From Bryobacteraceae bacterium (lineage in GTDB: Bacteria > Acidobacteriota > Terriglobia > Bryobacterales > Bryobacteraceae), in assembly GCA_025927575.1 (NCBI GenBank), contig JAICLJ010000002.1, positions 1 through 64,000 of the forward strand: DNA of 64,000 nucleotides. Direction: 5' to 3'. Both the position numbers and the translations under genes were made by a program. Below are positions 47,175 to 56,358 of the stretch, piece after piece (position 1 is the stretch's first letter; each line of letters starts with the position of its first letter). The notes under the pieces were generated by a model that was given only the letters and a program-made list of their open reading frames with translations, made no database searches and was not told where the DNA came from.

Positions 47175-48371
47175 CTAGGGAATAAAGAGTTGCACCTGCA
47201 CGGAGTAGGTGACGGACTCGCCCGGCTTCAGTATCACCATTCCGGTGTTCTTGCCCTTCCATTCCTTTCCGAACGGATCACCCCAATTGAACTGAGCCTC
47301 AAATGCGACGAATTGCTTATCCACGGGAGCATAAGCCTGGAACGCTGAAATCTGTGGCGAGATGCCGATGACGCGCACGCCATACTTAGCCGCCGGGTCC
47401 GTGATTTCCGCCGTCACATGGCCGTTTGCATCTCTATCGAGATCGACGAAGCAGTCGTCGAGGAACGTCCCATCGAGCGCGAGGCCGCCCGGCTTGTTGA
47501 ACGCGTACTTGCCTTTCAACGGAAGCAGCTTGCCGGTCGGGAACACGTCGTCATAGTTGTTCACCTGGGCCATCATTTTGGCGGGGATGGAGAGCCGTGC
47601 CTGTTCGCGGTTGCCGCTCGGAAACGCGAAGTACGGATGCCAGCCGATGCCCACCGGGTCGTCTTGATCTCCAGTGTTCTTCACGGTAACGGTGAACCCG
47701 AACCCCTGACCGTTCAGCGTGGCCGTGACACTCACGTTCGATTTTGAAAGCCAGTGTCCACCGAAATCGCCGGCATCTAAGTCGCCACTCACGGTGGCTG
47801 CATCATCTCCCGATTGCAGGTTTACAGTGTCCATAGCGCGATTGAGAATCAACCCGTGCATCGCGTGCGGTTCGGCATGAGGCTTTTTCCCATGCGAGTT
47901 TGCGTTCAGCACGACCTTCTTGCCGAGGATTGTCGTTTCAATTGTCTTGCCGTCATGGGAAACCCTGCCTCGGATACGATTTGCAAAGGGGACGAGGATC
48001 GCCCCGCCGGCCGAGTACGAAGCCTGGCCGTACTGGTCGGCAGATCCGCCGTTGAGGAGTTCGGGCGCCTGATCGAGGGGTGGGCCGACAAGCACGTCGA
48101 TGACGCCCTTGCCCGGCACGAAGGCCTTAATCTTAAAGATATTCATGCCGCGGCCGGGTAAAATGTCCGCGCTCAATATCTGGGGCTTGGTCGTGTCCGC
48201 GGATTGAGGCCGGCTCAGTTCAACGGCCTTTTTTCCATTTACGGTGACATCAGTCTCCTTGGCCTGAAAACGGTGCTGGGGCTGAGCTGTTTGAGATTCC
48301 GGAGGTTTCGAGGAAGAGCAACCTGCAAGCGTCAATACAAAAGCAATGGGGAAACACAGTTTCGCATTCAT
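47175..48371 (-). CDS. Lipoprotein aldose 1-epimerase-like protein
   Basis: Lipobox LTLAGCSSS; GHWLSKSNVSVTATLNGQGFGFTVTVKNTGDQDDPVGIGWHPYFAF. Confidence 0.8.
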   Translation of the reverse strand: MNAKLCFPIAFVLTLAGCSSSKPPESQTAQPQHRFQAKETDVTVNGKKAVELSRPQSADTTKPQILSADILPGRGMNIFKIKAFVPGKGVIDVLVGPPLDQAPELLNGGSADQYGQASYSAGGAILVPFANRIRGRVSHDGKTIETTILGKKVVLNANSHGKKPHAEPHAMHGLILNRAMDTVNLQSGDDAATVSGDLDAGDFGGHWLSKSNVSVTATLNGQGFGFTVTVKNTGDQDDPVGIGWHPYFAFPSGNREQARLSIPAKMMAQVNNYDDVFPTGKLLPLKGKYAFNKPGGLALDGTFLDDCFVDLDRDANGHVTAEITDPAAKYGVRVIGISPQISAFQAYAPVDKQFVAFEAQFNWGDPFGKEWKGKNTGMVILKPGESVTYSVQVQLFIP

Positions 48372-48514
48372 TTATGATCGAGTCCTTATCGGCGTCGCTC
48401 CGCAATCATATCGCGGCGGGTTGCCGGTTCTCGCCGGCCGAGCGGCAATCCCGCATGGAAAATATCGCGCTTTTGCCTTCCGCGTCAATCCCGGTCGCTG
48501 ATTTCTGAAAGCCG

Positions 48515-48823
48515 ATGAGGCACAATAATAGAAATATGTATCCAGCCCTTTACGCCTTGGCGGGTCTGATCGTCGGGATCATCGCCGATTTTGCTTACGA
48601 GATGCATGCGAGGATGGGCGTCGCCTTCCCCTACACCATGCCGCCGGTTGAACACAGCAGCGTAATTGTTCGCGCGCTGATCGGGATGGTGTTCGGTTTC
48701 GGCTTCGCGATGATCGGCAAAGCTCTCGGTTGGTACAAGCACGACGATGAGATCTGCGGCGTCGCCGTCTCGGCGATTCTCGCCCTTGTCCCGATCTATA
48801 TGTACAACCAGTGGCTCATCTGA
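48515..48823 (+). CDS. Small membrane protein, unknown
   Basis: 102 aa with three hydrophobic segments; start may be 48536. Confidence 0.6.
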   Translation: MRHNNRNMYPALYALAGLIVGIIADFAYEMHARMGVAFPYTMPPVEHSSVIVRALIGMVFGFGFAMIGKALGWYKHDDEICGVAVSAILALVPIYMYNQWLI

Positions 48824-48826
48824 CGC

Positions 48827-49192
48827 CTACTCGAAAAATCCGGCGGCGCGCAGATCGTTGAGCAATTCCCCGCTCGCATTGCGCGGATAGCCGAAGTCCC
48901 AGAAAGGGTTGCTGTCCGCGCTCTCCCAAACGCGGAACTCCGATCCGGTTAGCATCTGCTTCAAGCGCTCGTCCGCATCCGCGATGCCGGGCTCAGCCTC
49001 CAGGCCGAGCATGGCGATCACTCCGCGTAAATCCAAGTCGTTCCGGTAATCGTGCAACCGGTAGCGGTACCCTCGTTCCACTTCCGATACAAACTCTTGC
49101 CAGCGTTTCACGAGTCCGGCCCTTCCGGCGCGCACAATATGCGGTGGGTAGCCGTTGTCTTCGAGGTATCCAGTGATTTCATCGTCCGTCAT
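48827..49192 (-). CDS. Hypothetical protein
   Basis: 121 aa; ATG overlaps upstream TGA (ATGA). Confidence 0.65.
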   Translation of the reverse strand: MTDDEITGYLEDNGYPPHIVRAGRAGLVKRWQEFVSEVERGYRYRLHDYRNDLDLRGVIAMLGLEAEPGIADADERLKQMLTGSEFRVWESADSNPFWDFGYPRNASGELLNDLRAAGFFE

Positions 49193-49794
49193 GGTTTTTC
49201 CGCCGTTTGACGGGCCGTGCCTAACTGGCTCGCTAACGCAGCCGCCTGCTCTGTCTTGCCTTCCGCGGACAACAACTGGCTGTAGCTTTGAAGCGCATCT
49301 CTGAGCGTAACCGCGGAGGCTTTTCGCTGTGGTGCATTCGCGGCATGACGCACAGCCGTATCCAAATCGCGCACTGCCGCGCGATACGCTTCTTGCGCTT
49401 CTTCCAGTCTTCCCAGGCCTTCATCGCAGCGGGCGCGCTGGTAACGGACTGCGCCGCGCAGCGTGTCCGTGGCAGGCAGACTCGTTTGCGCCAGCTTTGA
49501 AGCCGGGTCCGCGAAGTTGAAGGCGTCCTCCGGCAAGCCGAGATCCAGGTAGATTTGGGCCGCCAGGCTATTGGCGATGATTCTTTCCCGCTTGGCCGCC
49601 GCGGGCAGCCGCCCGGCTAGCTGGACCGCTTCGCGGCAGGAGCGTTCCGCTTCGCGGGTTCGGGATTCGTTCACCAGAAAGCGGCACCGGTCCAAGGCTT
49701 GCCGATAGTGCTCGAACCGGCTGCCGGCAGATTCGCCTGCGAGAGCCGCGCACGCGAGGACCGCTATGCACCCGAACCGGCCGATGTGCCCCAT
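49189..49794 (-). CDS. Secreted TPR-like hypothetical protein
   Basis: Signal peptide then helical repeats; coupled to downstream gene. Confidence 0.65.
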   Translation of the reverse strand: MGHIGRFGCIAVLACAALAGESAGSRFEHYRQALDRCRFLVNESRTREAERSCREAVQLAGRLPAAAKRERIIANSLAAQIYLDLGLPEDAFNFADPASKLAQTSLPATDTLRGAVRYQRARCDEGLGRLEEAQEAYRAAVRDLDTAVRHAANAPQRKASAVTLRDALQSYSQLLSAEGKTEQAAALASQLGTARQTAEKP

Positions 49795-49975
49795 CCTGCT
49801 TCGATGATAGCGAGCGTGATATTCTCAATCCCGACTCCTCCCCCGCCGATAAGCCGAACTAGAAGTACCGCCCAGGACCGTCAATGAAACATTTCTACGC
49901 TTCTGTGTTTAATCGGTGCTATAACCGAAAGGTGCGTGGTTTGGTTCGCCGCCAAGGGCATCAGGAGCAATCGTC

Positions 49976-50746
49976 ATCGTTAAAGTTTGTGTACTAGCGA
50001 GTAGCAGTTCGGGCAACTCGGCATTCATCGCCACGAGTGGAACGCGTGTACTTGTCGATGCGGGCTTGAGCCGGCGCGAGATCACTAAAAGGCTGGCGGC
50101 CATCGGCGAGGAAGTCGAACAACTGGACGCCATTCTGATCACGCATGAGCACAGCGACCATATCTGTGGACTGGTATCACTTGCTAAGAAGTTTGATATC
50201 CCGATCTATCTCACCCACCGGACCGCGCCCTCGATCGACTGGGGTGAAGTCACGCCGCGGCTCGAATGCTTTCAGGCGGGTTGCCGGTTTCCCGTGGGCG
50301 AATTTGAGGTCGCCAGCTTCACCATCCCGCACGATGCCATCGATCCCGTCGGTTATACAATCGCGGCGGAAGGCATTCGCGTTGGCGTCGTCACGGATCT
50401 GGGCTATGTAACCGACTCCATCAAGGTTCATTTGCGCGGCATGAACCTACTGCTGCTTGAATCGAATCACGACTTGGGCATGCTGAAAGACGGGCCCTAT
50501 CCATGGTCGGTGAAGCAGCGGGTGATGAGCCGCCGCGGGCACCTCTCGAATGAAGTGGTCGCCGACTTCATTCGGGACGATCTCGATGGCACGGTGACCA
50601 CGCTGATTCTGGGCCATCTCAGCGAACACAATAATCATCCCGAGCTCGCCCGCCAGAGCGCCATCCGCGCGCTGGACGGCCGGACTTTGTTCACCAGCCT
50701 GGTCGTCGCCGAGCCGGGCGTGCAGTCCGACGTGTTTACGTACTGA
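49976..50746 (+). CDS. YycJ/WalJ-like metallo-beta-lactamase-fold hydrolase with non-canonical start
   Basis: VKVCVLASSSSGNSAFIATSGTRVLVDAGLSRRE...ILITHEHSDHICGL; no ATG/GTG/TTG in frame between stop at 49922 and TTG at 50066; AGGAG at 49963-49967. Confidence 0.75.
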   Translation: MVKVCVLASSSSGNSAFIATSGTRVLVDAGLSRREITKRLAAIGEEVEQLDAILITHEHSDHICGLVSLAKKFDIPIYLTHRTAPSIDWGEVTPRLECFQAGCRFPVGEFEVASFTIPHDAIDPVGYTIAAEGIRVGVVTDLGYVTDSIKVHLRGMNLLLLESNHDLGMLKDGPYPWSVKQRVMSRRGHLSNEVVADFIRDDLDGTVTTLILGHLSEHNNHPELARQSAIRALDGRTLFTSLVVAEPGVQSDVFTY

Positions 50747-50856
50747 CGCCCGGCGGCTAGCGCCCTGAACTGAGCAGACTGGACCGGTGAGTCAGTGTGC
50801 CTCTGAAAGACACTTGCGCCTTCTTCGGCTACAGTGGAAACAGAGGCCGTTTTCGT

Positions 50857-51102
50857 ATGGATATGATTCCCGTCAAGCCTGAGCGAAAAGCGCAACTGGA
50901 AGATTACGCCCAGCGGCACGGACAGGATACCGCTGCCGCGCTTGACGACGTCCTGTCGGCCTATCTGGAATGGGAACGCCAAGACTTTCAGGAAGCGGTG
51001 GAAGGAATTAGAGAGGGTTATGAGGACATGAAGGCGGGGCGCACGCAACCCGCCGGTGAAGCCTTCGAAGATTTACGCGAGAAGCATGGCCTTTCGCGTT
51101 GA
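50857..51102 (+). CDS. Antitoxin, ParD/CopG-like
   Basis: MDMIPVKPERKAQLEDYAQRHGQDTAAALDDVLSAYLEWERQDFQEAVEGIREGYEDMKAGRTQPAGEAFEDLREKHGL. Confidence 0.75.
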   Translation: MDMIPVKPERKAQLEDYAQRHGQDTAAALDDVLSAYLEWERQDFQEAVEGIREGYEDMKAGRTQPAGEAFEDLREKHGLSR

Positions 51103-51409
51103 GATAACCGCAAGGGCAAAAAGCGATGTAGGTCTCATACTGCGGTGGCTGCTCTCTCAACAAGCCGGTGTTGCCGCGCAGCGCTGGTTCGAAGGATTAA
51201 CAGATGCGGTAGCGTCGCTTTCGAATTTTCCCAGCCGCTGCCCGTTGGCTCCCGAAAGTGCCATCGTTCCTTTCGAAGTAAGGCAGTTGATCTATGGCCG
51301 TAAGCCCCATCCATATCGAGTGCTGTTCACGACTGAAGGCGATGTGGTAATTGTTCACCACATTCGGCATGGCCGGCAGAAATCGCCCCTCGTCATTGAT
51401 CGACCATAA
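51086..51409 (+). CDS. ParE/RelE-family toxin
   Basis: MAFRVEITARAKSDVGLILRWL...EVRQLIYGRKPHPYRVLFTTEGDVVIVHHIRHGRQ; overlaps antitoxin. Confidence 0.82.
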   Translation: MAFRVEITARAKSDVGLILRWLLSQQAGVAAQRWFEGLTDAVASLSNFPSRCPLAPESAIVPFEVRQLIYGRKPHPYRVLFTTEGDVVIVHHIRHGRQKSPLVIDRP

Positions 51410-51473
51410 TAGAAAGCCATTTTGGACGAACCATGCGCATGCTTCACAGGCGGGTGGCCGGCGTGCAGGCGGG

Positions 51474-52472
51474 TCATTGACGTTTGGCATTTTCAAGAAC
51501 TGGCAAACCGTCAACGGTGTCTTCCCTGCTCGGAAATCCGTGGATTTTCACAATGTCCGATCGAGAATACCGCTCGACCGTTTTATAGGTCGCGAATTCC
51601 GACTCATTTGCGAATCCGAATTTCCAATGAAGTTTGCAATCCGTGATGTCCGTAGTTGGTTTAAGTAGGACATCTCCGCCCATTGCAATCACTAGGCAAC
51701 CTGAGAGTTCGATGGCTTTAGGTTGCGAATCCCCGGGCGGCGTAGCCTTAACAATAATCGAGACAGGGATTTCGCCGCCCATGCCAAGCATTCGTAAAAC
51801 TAGCCCACCTAAGAACGGTGCACCCGGCCATAGGAATAGGAAACCGAAGACTAATGAGGCATAAATCAGTAGTAACGTCTTCCAGGTGTCAACCAAGGTC
51901 GCAATCAAAGGTGGCACTAACATACAGCCCAGGATGAAGACCCGAACGCTCTTGGATCGCTCGTATGAAAATAAGGAAACCAAGGTCGAGAACCATAGCA
52001 GACAAAGACCTGTAGGCATCACTAGATCCAAGAGTGGAACTGTGGGCTGTGCCTTCCTGCGCTTTAAGCACCAGACGCGGAACACAATCGCGCATACCAT
52101 GAAGCTGGAAATGGTGCACACATAATTTTCGAGCCGAGTCATCCCCAGCGCGAGATATGTCAAGGGGCCAGAGACTATCGTAAAGTACAGCCCAAAATAC
52201 AAGAAACCTTCGCGTATGACTGCCGAGAAATCTGAGCCCGCCCTGAAACGAGCACGGCCGTTTGCCAGTCTGCTGTATGCGGGCATAAGAACAAGGCTCG
52301 CCAATGCGGTTGTCATAAACACGAATACGACAGTTATGATTGACAGCACGGTTGCGAGCGAAGCATCGAGAGCGGGCGCCGGTGCGTTCTCACTTTGCAG
52401 ATACGAGATCAGAAGCCACGCCCCGCAAGGTACCGATTTAGCTGCTCCTAATTTGGTTACGTCAACGGCCAA
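51474..52472 (-). CDS. Polytopic membrane protein, unknown function
   Basis: 332 aa with several TM segments followed by soluble C-terminal domain. Confidence 0.6.
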   Translation of the reverse strand: MAVDVTKLGAAKSVPCGAWLLISYLQSENAPAPALDASLATVLSIITVVFVFMTTALASLVLMPAYSRLANGRARFRAGSDFSAVIREGFLYFGLYFTIVSGPLTYLALGMTRLENYVCTISSFMVCAIVFRVWCLKRRKAQPTVPLLDLVMPTGLCLLWFSTLVSLFSYERSKSVRVFILGCMLVPPLIATLVDTWKTLLLIYASLVFGFLFLWPGAPFLGGLVLRMLGMGGEIPVSIIVKATPPGDSQPKAIELSGCLVIAMGGDVLLKPTTDITDCKLHWKFGFANESEFATYKTVERYSRSDIVKIHGFPSREDTVDGLPVLENAKRQ

Positions 52473-52676
52473 TCAGCTAACGCGTGAATGCGTTTGCGCA
52501 GATGCTCAGCGCGTGATCGAGAGGTAATTGCGGGTTCAGATTCGGTCGAGGCCGAATGGACTTCGCTTATTGAGTTGAAGGAAGACATTGGAGCGGGATT
52601 ACTCTAGCACAACCCCGATGTAAGCAGTCGAGATCACCTGGACGCGTTTAGTTTTATCTCGAACTCGCCAGCTAAT

Positions 52677-52820
52677 TCATCGGTTGCGCGCCGGACGGCA
52701 GGTCTGGAGAATGGGTAAGAGGCGCTCGAAGATCTCCGGGATCTCTGGATCTTTCTTGGAAAGCCGCTTAATACTCCGACCGAACGCAGCCGTGGACAGC
52801 ACGCGATGGGCGGAGTGCAT
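52677..52820 (-). pseudogene. Truncated RelE-like toxin remnant
   Basis: MHSAHRVLSTAAFGRSIKRLSKKDPEIPEIFERLLPILQTCRPARNR*, ATG 1 nt after antitoxin TAA. Confidence 0.4.
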
Positions 52821-52821
52821 G

Positions 52822-53133
52822 TTAGGCGCGCTTGCGAGCTGACTTTTGCGCTCTGCCTTTTACCTTGAGGTCGGCGAGAAGTTCGGAGGCATTACGAACG
52901 CGTCCGGCTTCAACATCTTTGCGGCTCGCGGCGATCTGCTTCTTTACCTTGGGATCGCGTGCTTCGAGGTAATCCTCAAGCTCGTCGGCATCCATGATGC
53001 CGGCGATAGGAATGCCGCCCTTCTCCAGGATGAAGTACTCGCCGCCAAGGTGAACTCGTTTCACAACGGCGCCGAGATTGACGCGGGCCTTGGTTATAGG
53101 AATTCGATGGACTGTGGCGGTGAGAGTTTTCAT
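52822..53133 (-). CDS. Phd/YefM-like antitoxin
   Basis: IPITKARVNLGAVVKRVHLGGEYFILEKGGIPIAGIMDADELEDYLE. Confidence 0.8.
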   Translation of the reverse strand: MKTLTATVHRIPITKARVNLGAVVKRVHLGGEYFILEKGGIPIAGIMDADELEDYLEARDPKVKKQIAASRKDVEAGRVRNASELLADLKVKGRAQKSARKRA

Positions 53134-53237
53134 GAGAACCTCTTGTATAACATCGATTAAGATTACTCAACCTACCTCACGATTACCATGATTACGGAGT
53201 TCTTCAAGCTGTTCCCGCTTGGGTGATCTTCCATGGC

Positions 53238-53651
53238 TCACTTCGGCGCGCGCTCCAGTGGACTGACGAAGATATGCCGCTCGCTCAGATAGAAGTTCAG
53301 CAGGGCGCAAGCGCAGATGGCGATGAGATTCGCCATGAGATACGGCCACTTGAAAAGTCCTGCGAATAGCCACATTAGAAGTAGATTCCCCAATAGCGAA
53401 ACCATTCCGTTCGCGAGGTTGAAACGGATAAGCCGCCACAATCGCTGGCTGAGGCTCTCCGACAGGCCGACTCCTCTCCAGGTAAAGACCTCATGCCAAA
53501 TGAAGTTATGCAGAAGAGCGGTTTCGACAGCCATCGCGGTGGCCCAAAGGTATTGCAACTTCAGCCCGCGCGTGAGCGCTTCCAGAACGGCAAGCTGGAC
53601 CACGGCTCCAAGAACTCCGACGAGGTTGAACTTGAGCCAGCGCCGAAACAC
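53238..53651 (-). CDS. GtrA-like family protein
   Basis: RRWLKFNLVGVLGAVVQLAVLEALTRG...NFIWHEVFTWR...FYLSERHIF. Confidence 0.85.
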   Translation of the reverse strand: MFRRWLKFNLVGVLGAVVQLAVLEALTRGLKLQYLWATAMAVETALLHNFIWHEVFTWRGVGLSESLSQRLWRLIRFNLANGMVSLLGNLLLMWLFAGLFKWPYLMANLIAICACALLNFYLSERHIFVSPLERAPK

Positions 53652-53653
53652 GT

Positions 53654-54331
53654 CTACTGAAGCCTTTCCTCAACAAATAGTTGCCGGGTGTGCCGTATGG
53701 CAAGCACGATGAACATTCCTCCCATGACGGCAATGGCGCAGACCCCGCCCACATCCAACGACAGATAATCCGTACCAAAGATATGCGCTCGAGGCCACCG
53801 TATTAAAGCCAGAACGCCGGCGGCTATCAGGATACGCAGTTCCGTTGGTGAGAAATAGCCAACGGAGATATTGAACCGCCCCAGAGTATACGCCGCGAGG
53901 TAGGCCTCGACAGAGAGCATCAGAAATGCGATGACGACTCCCATCGCTATGGCCGGTGTCATTAATCCGCTGAGCGCCATTCCGGTCGCGATGAATACCG
54001 TGGACAGGCAATCGCAGATATGGTCGACATAAAAGCCGTAGCGCGGGCGCTGCTGGTTGCGGTACCGGGCGAGTGTTCCGTCGGTGGAATCGCCAAACCA
54101 GTTTAGGGCGAGAGCAAAGGGAACCGCGAGCAGCCAAAGAATGTTGTCTCTTGCGCCCCAGAAGCACAGGCCTGCGCCGAACATAGAGAGAATGGCAAGA
54201 AGTGTCAGATGGTCGGACTTCACCCATGCAGGAAAATGGCGAACCAGCCATTGCAGGGCGGGGCGTTCGAGGGGAGCAAGAAGACTCTCCTGTTTCCGCT
54301 TGGCGTGCGTGAAAGTCCCGGTTTGCTTCAT
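53654..54331 (-). CDS. CDP-alcohol phosphatidyltransferase-family protein
   Basis: NWFGDSTDGTLARYRNQQRPRYGFYVDHICDCLS (CDP-alcohol transferase motif). Confidence 0.88.
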   Translation of the reverse strand: MKQTGTFTHAKRKQESLLAPLERPALQWLVRHFPAWVKSDHLTLLAILSMFGAGLCFWGARDNILWLLAVPFALALNWFGDSTDGTLARYRNQQRPRYGFYVDHICDCLSTVFIATGMALSGLMTPAIAMGVVIAFLMLSVEAYLAAYTLGRFNISVGYFSPTELRILIAAGVLALIRWPRAHIFGTDYLSLDVGGVCAIAVMGGMFIVLAIRHTRQLFVEERLQ

Positions 54332-54402
54332 CTGGCTGATTCTACGACGTCTGCCCCCGAACCGCTTCTTTGGACGCTCGTGCCACAATCGAAGTTCACG
54401 CA

Positions 54403-55722
54403 ATGATTGCCCGCTACACGCGTCCCGAAATGGGCGCCATCTGGACCGACCAAAAGAAATATGAGTGCTGGCTCGAAGTCGAATTGGCGGCTTCGCAGAG
54501 TCTTGCCGAACTTGGTGAGGTGCCCGAGGACGCGGCGGCTGCGCTGCGGTCGAACGCAGGATTCGATCTTCGCCGCATCCAGGAAATCGAACGTGAAGTC
54601 CGGCACGATGTGATCGCGTTTACGACGGCGGTTGCGGAAACTATGAAAGCCAAAGGCGCGGGCGACGCATCGCGCTGGCTGCATTACGGGTTAACTTCGA
54701 ACGACGTCGTCGATACCGCGCAAGCTCTCCAGATCAAAGCGGCTTCGGCGCTGATCGCGAAAGGGCTGGACGAGCTTTCCAGGGCGTTGAAAGCATCCGC
54801 TCTTCGGTATCAACATGCGTTTCAAATCGGGCGGACGCACGGAATTCACGCCGAGCCCATTACCTTCGGTCTGAAACTCGCCATCTGGTGGGATGAGGTC
54901 CAGCGCCATCGCGCGCGTTTCGCCGAAGCGGCGGAAGAGCTTCGTTTGGGCAAAATATCGGGCGCTGTTGGGACCTTTGCGCACATCGGACCTGAGGCGG
55001 AGGAGAAGATCTGCGCACGGCTTGGCTTGAAGGCCGCGCCGATTTCGTCGCAGGTCCTCTCGCGCGATCTGCACGCCCATTACATCGCCACGCTGGCCGG
55101 AATTGCCGCCTCGCTCGAAAAGATCGCGCTTGAAATCCGCCACCTGCAAAGAACGGAAGTTCGCGAAGCGGAAGAACCGTTCGCGGCGGGACAAAAGGGC
55201 AGCTCCGCCATGCCGCATAAGCGCAACCCTGTGACCTGCGAGCAGATCTGCGGCCTTGCGCGGGTTGTTCGCGGCAACGCGGAGCCCGCTTTTGAGAACG
55301 TGGCGCTTTGGCACGAGCGCGACATCTCGCATTCGTCTGTGGAGCGCATCATTCTGCCGGATTCGACAATCCTGGTCGACTACCTGCTCGCGAAGACCAC
55401 TTGGCTGATCTCAGGACTCCGGGTCAATGTGGACCGCATGCGACGAAATATCGATCTGACCCGCGGGCTGATCTTCTCCGGTCAGTTGCTGCTCGACCTT
55501 GCGGCGGCCGGAATGCTCCGTGAGGACGCTTACCGTCTTGTCCAGAGTCACGCCATGCGGTCCTGGGAAAGCGAGGGAGACTTTCGCGGCGCCGTCGCGG
55601 GCGATCCAATCGTCCAGAAATATTTGACGCCCGGCGATCTCGACCGGACCTTCTCGCTTGAGCGCCAGTTACGACACCTCGATGTGGTTTTCGACCGTGT
55701 GTTTGGCAAGACCCAGCACTGA
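54403..55722 (+). CDS. purB: Adenylosuccinate lyase
   Basis: MIARYTRPEMGAIWTDQKKYECWLEVELA...GQKGSSAMPHKRNPVTCEQICGLARV. Confidence 0.95.
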   Translation: MIARYTRPEMGAIWTDQKKYECWLEVELAASQSLAELGEVPEDAAAALRSNAGFDLRRIQEIEREVRHDVIAFTTAVAETMKAKGAGDASRWLHYGLTSNDVVDTAQALQIKAASALIAKGLDELSRALKASALRYQHAFQIGRTHGIHAEPITFGLKLAIWWDEVQRHRARFAEAAEELRLGKISGAVGTFAHIGPEAEEKICARLGLKAAPISSQVLSRDLHAHYIATLAGIAASLEKIALEIRHLQRTEVREAEEPFAAGQKGSSAMPHKRNPVTCEQICGLARVVRGNAEPAFENVALWHERDISHSSVERIILPDSTILVDYLLAKTTWLISGLRVNVDRMRRNIDLTRGLIFSGQLLLDLAAAGMLREDAYRLVQSHAMRSWESEGDFRGAVAGDPIVQKYLTPGDLDRTFSLERQLRHLDVVFDRVFGKTQH

Positions 55723-55883
55723 GAATCACCGGGACGCGGTTTTCTGGTACAGGCGCAACTGTAATTTTGATCGCCGATCGCCTTCGGATGGTTACGGTAT
55801 TCTCGTTTGGCGAGAATTTAAGAAATTATACTGTACGAAATCGCCTGTTTACGTTTACACTGTAGTGGGACCAAAGGAGTCAC

Positions 55884-56312
55884 ATGGCCGCGAGCATTCG
55901 AAAAACGTCAGAATTGGAGTTTGAACTAGCTCGTGTTTTGCTGGTCGACGATGACATGACCTCGCGGCTGACGCTACAAACCGTTCTCGAAGCGGGTGGG
56001 TATGCTGTTGATTCGGCGGCTTCGGCTGCTGAAGCGGTCGGAAAACTGGACGAGAGCCAGTACGAGCTCGTGTTGAGCGACTTGCAAATGGAATCTCCGG
56101 AGGCGGGGCTTAAGGTCCTGGCGTACGCGCGGCTGATGGATTACAAACCGGCGACGGCGCTGTTCACCAGTTATCACGATAGCCGCCCCAATCACCACCG
56201 TTCTGTGCTCATCAAGCCGGAGGATGTGCCGGGATTGCTAGGTAAAGTTGCCGATCTGATCAGCCAGCGAGCGGCTCGCATTGTGGCCCGACAACTTCGC
56301 CGCCTTAATTAG
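55884..56312 (+). CDS. Single-domain response regulator
   Basis: RVLLVDDDMTSRLTLQTVLEAGGY...YELVLSDLQM...VLIKPEDV. Confidence 0.85.
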   Translation: MAASIRKTSELEFELARVLLVDDDMTSRLTLQTVLEAGGYAVDSAASAAEAVGKLDESQYELVLSDLQMESPEAGLKVLAYARLMDYKPATALFTSYHDSRPNHHRSVLIKPEDVPGLLGKVADLISQRAARIVARQLRRLN

Positions 56313-56358
56313 CCTTCGGGTCAGCCGGCCCGACTTCTCTCTTGACAATGGGTTTTTC

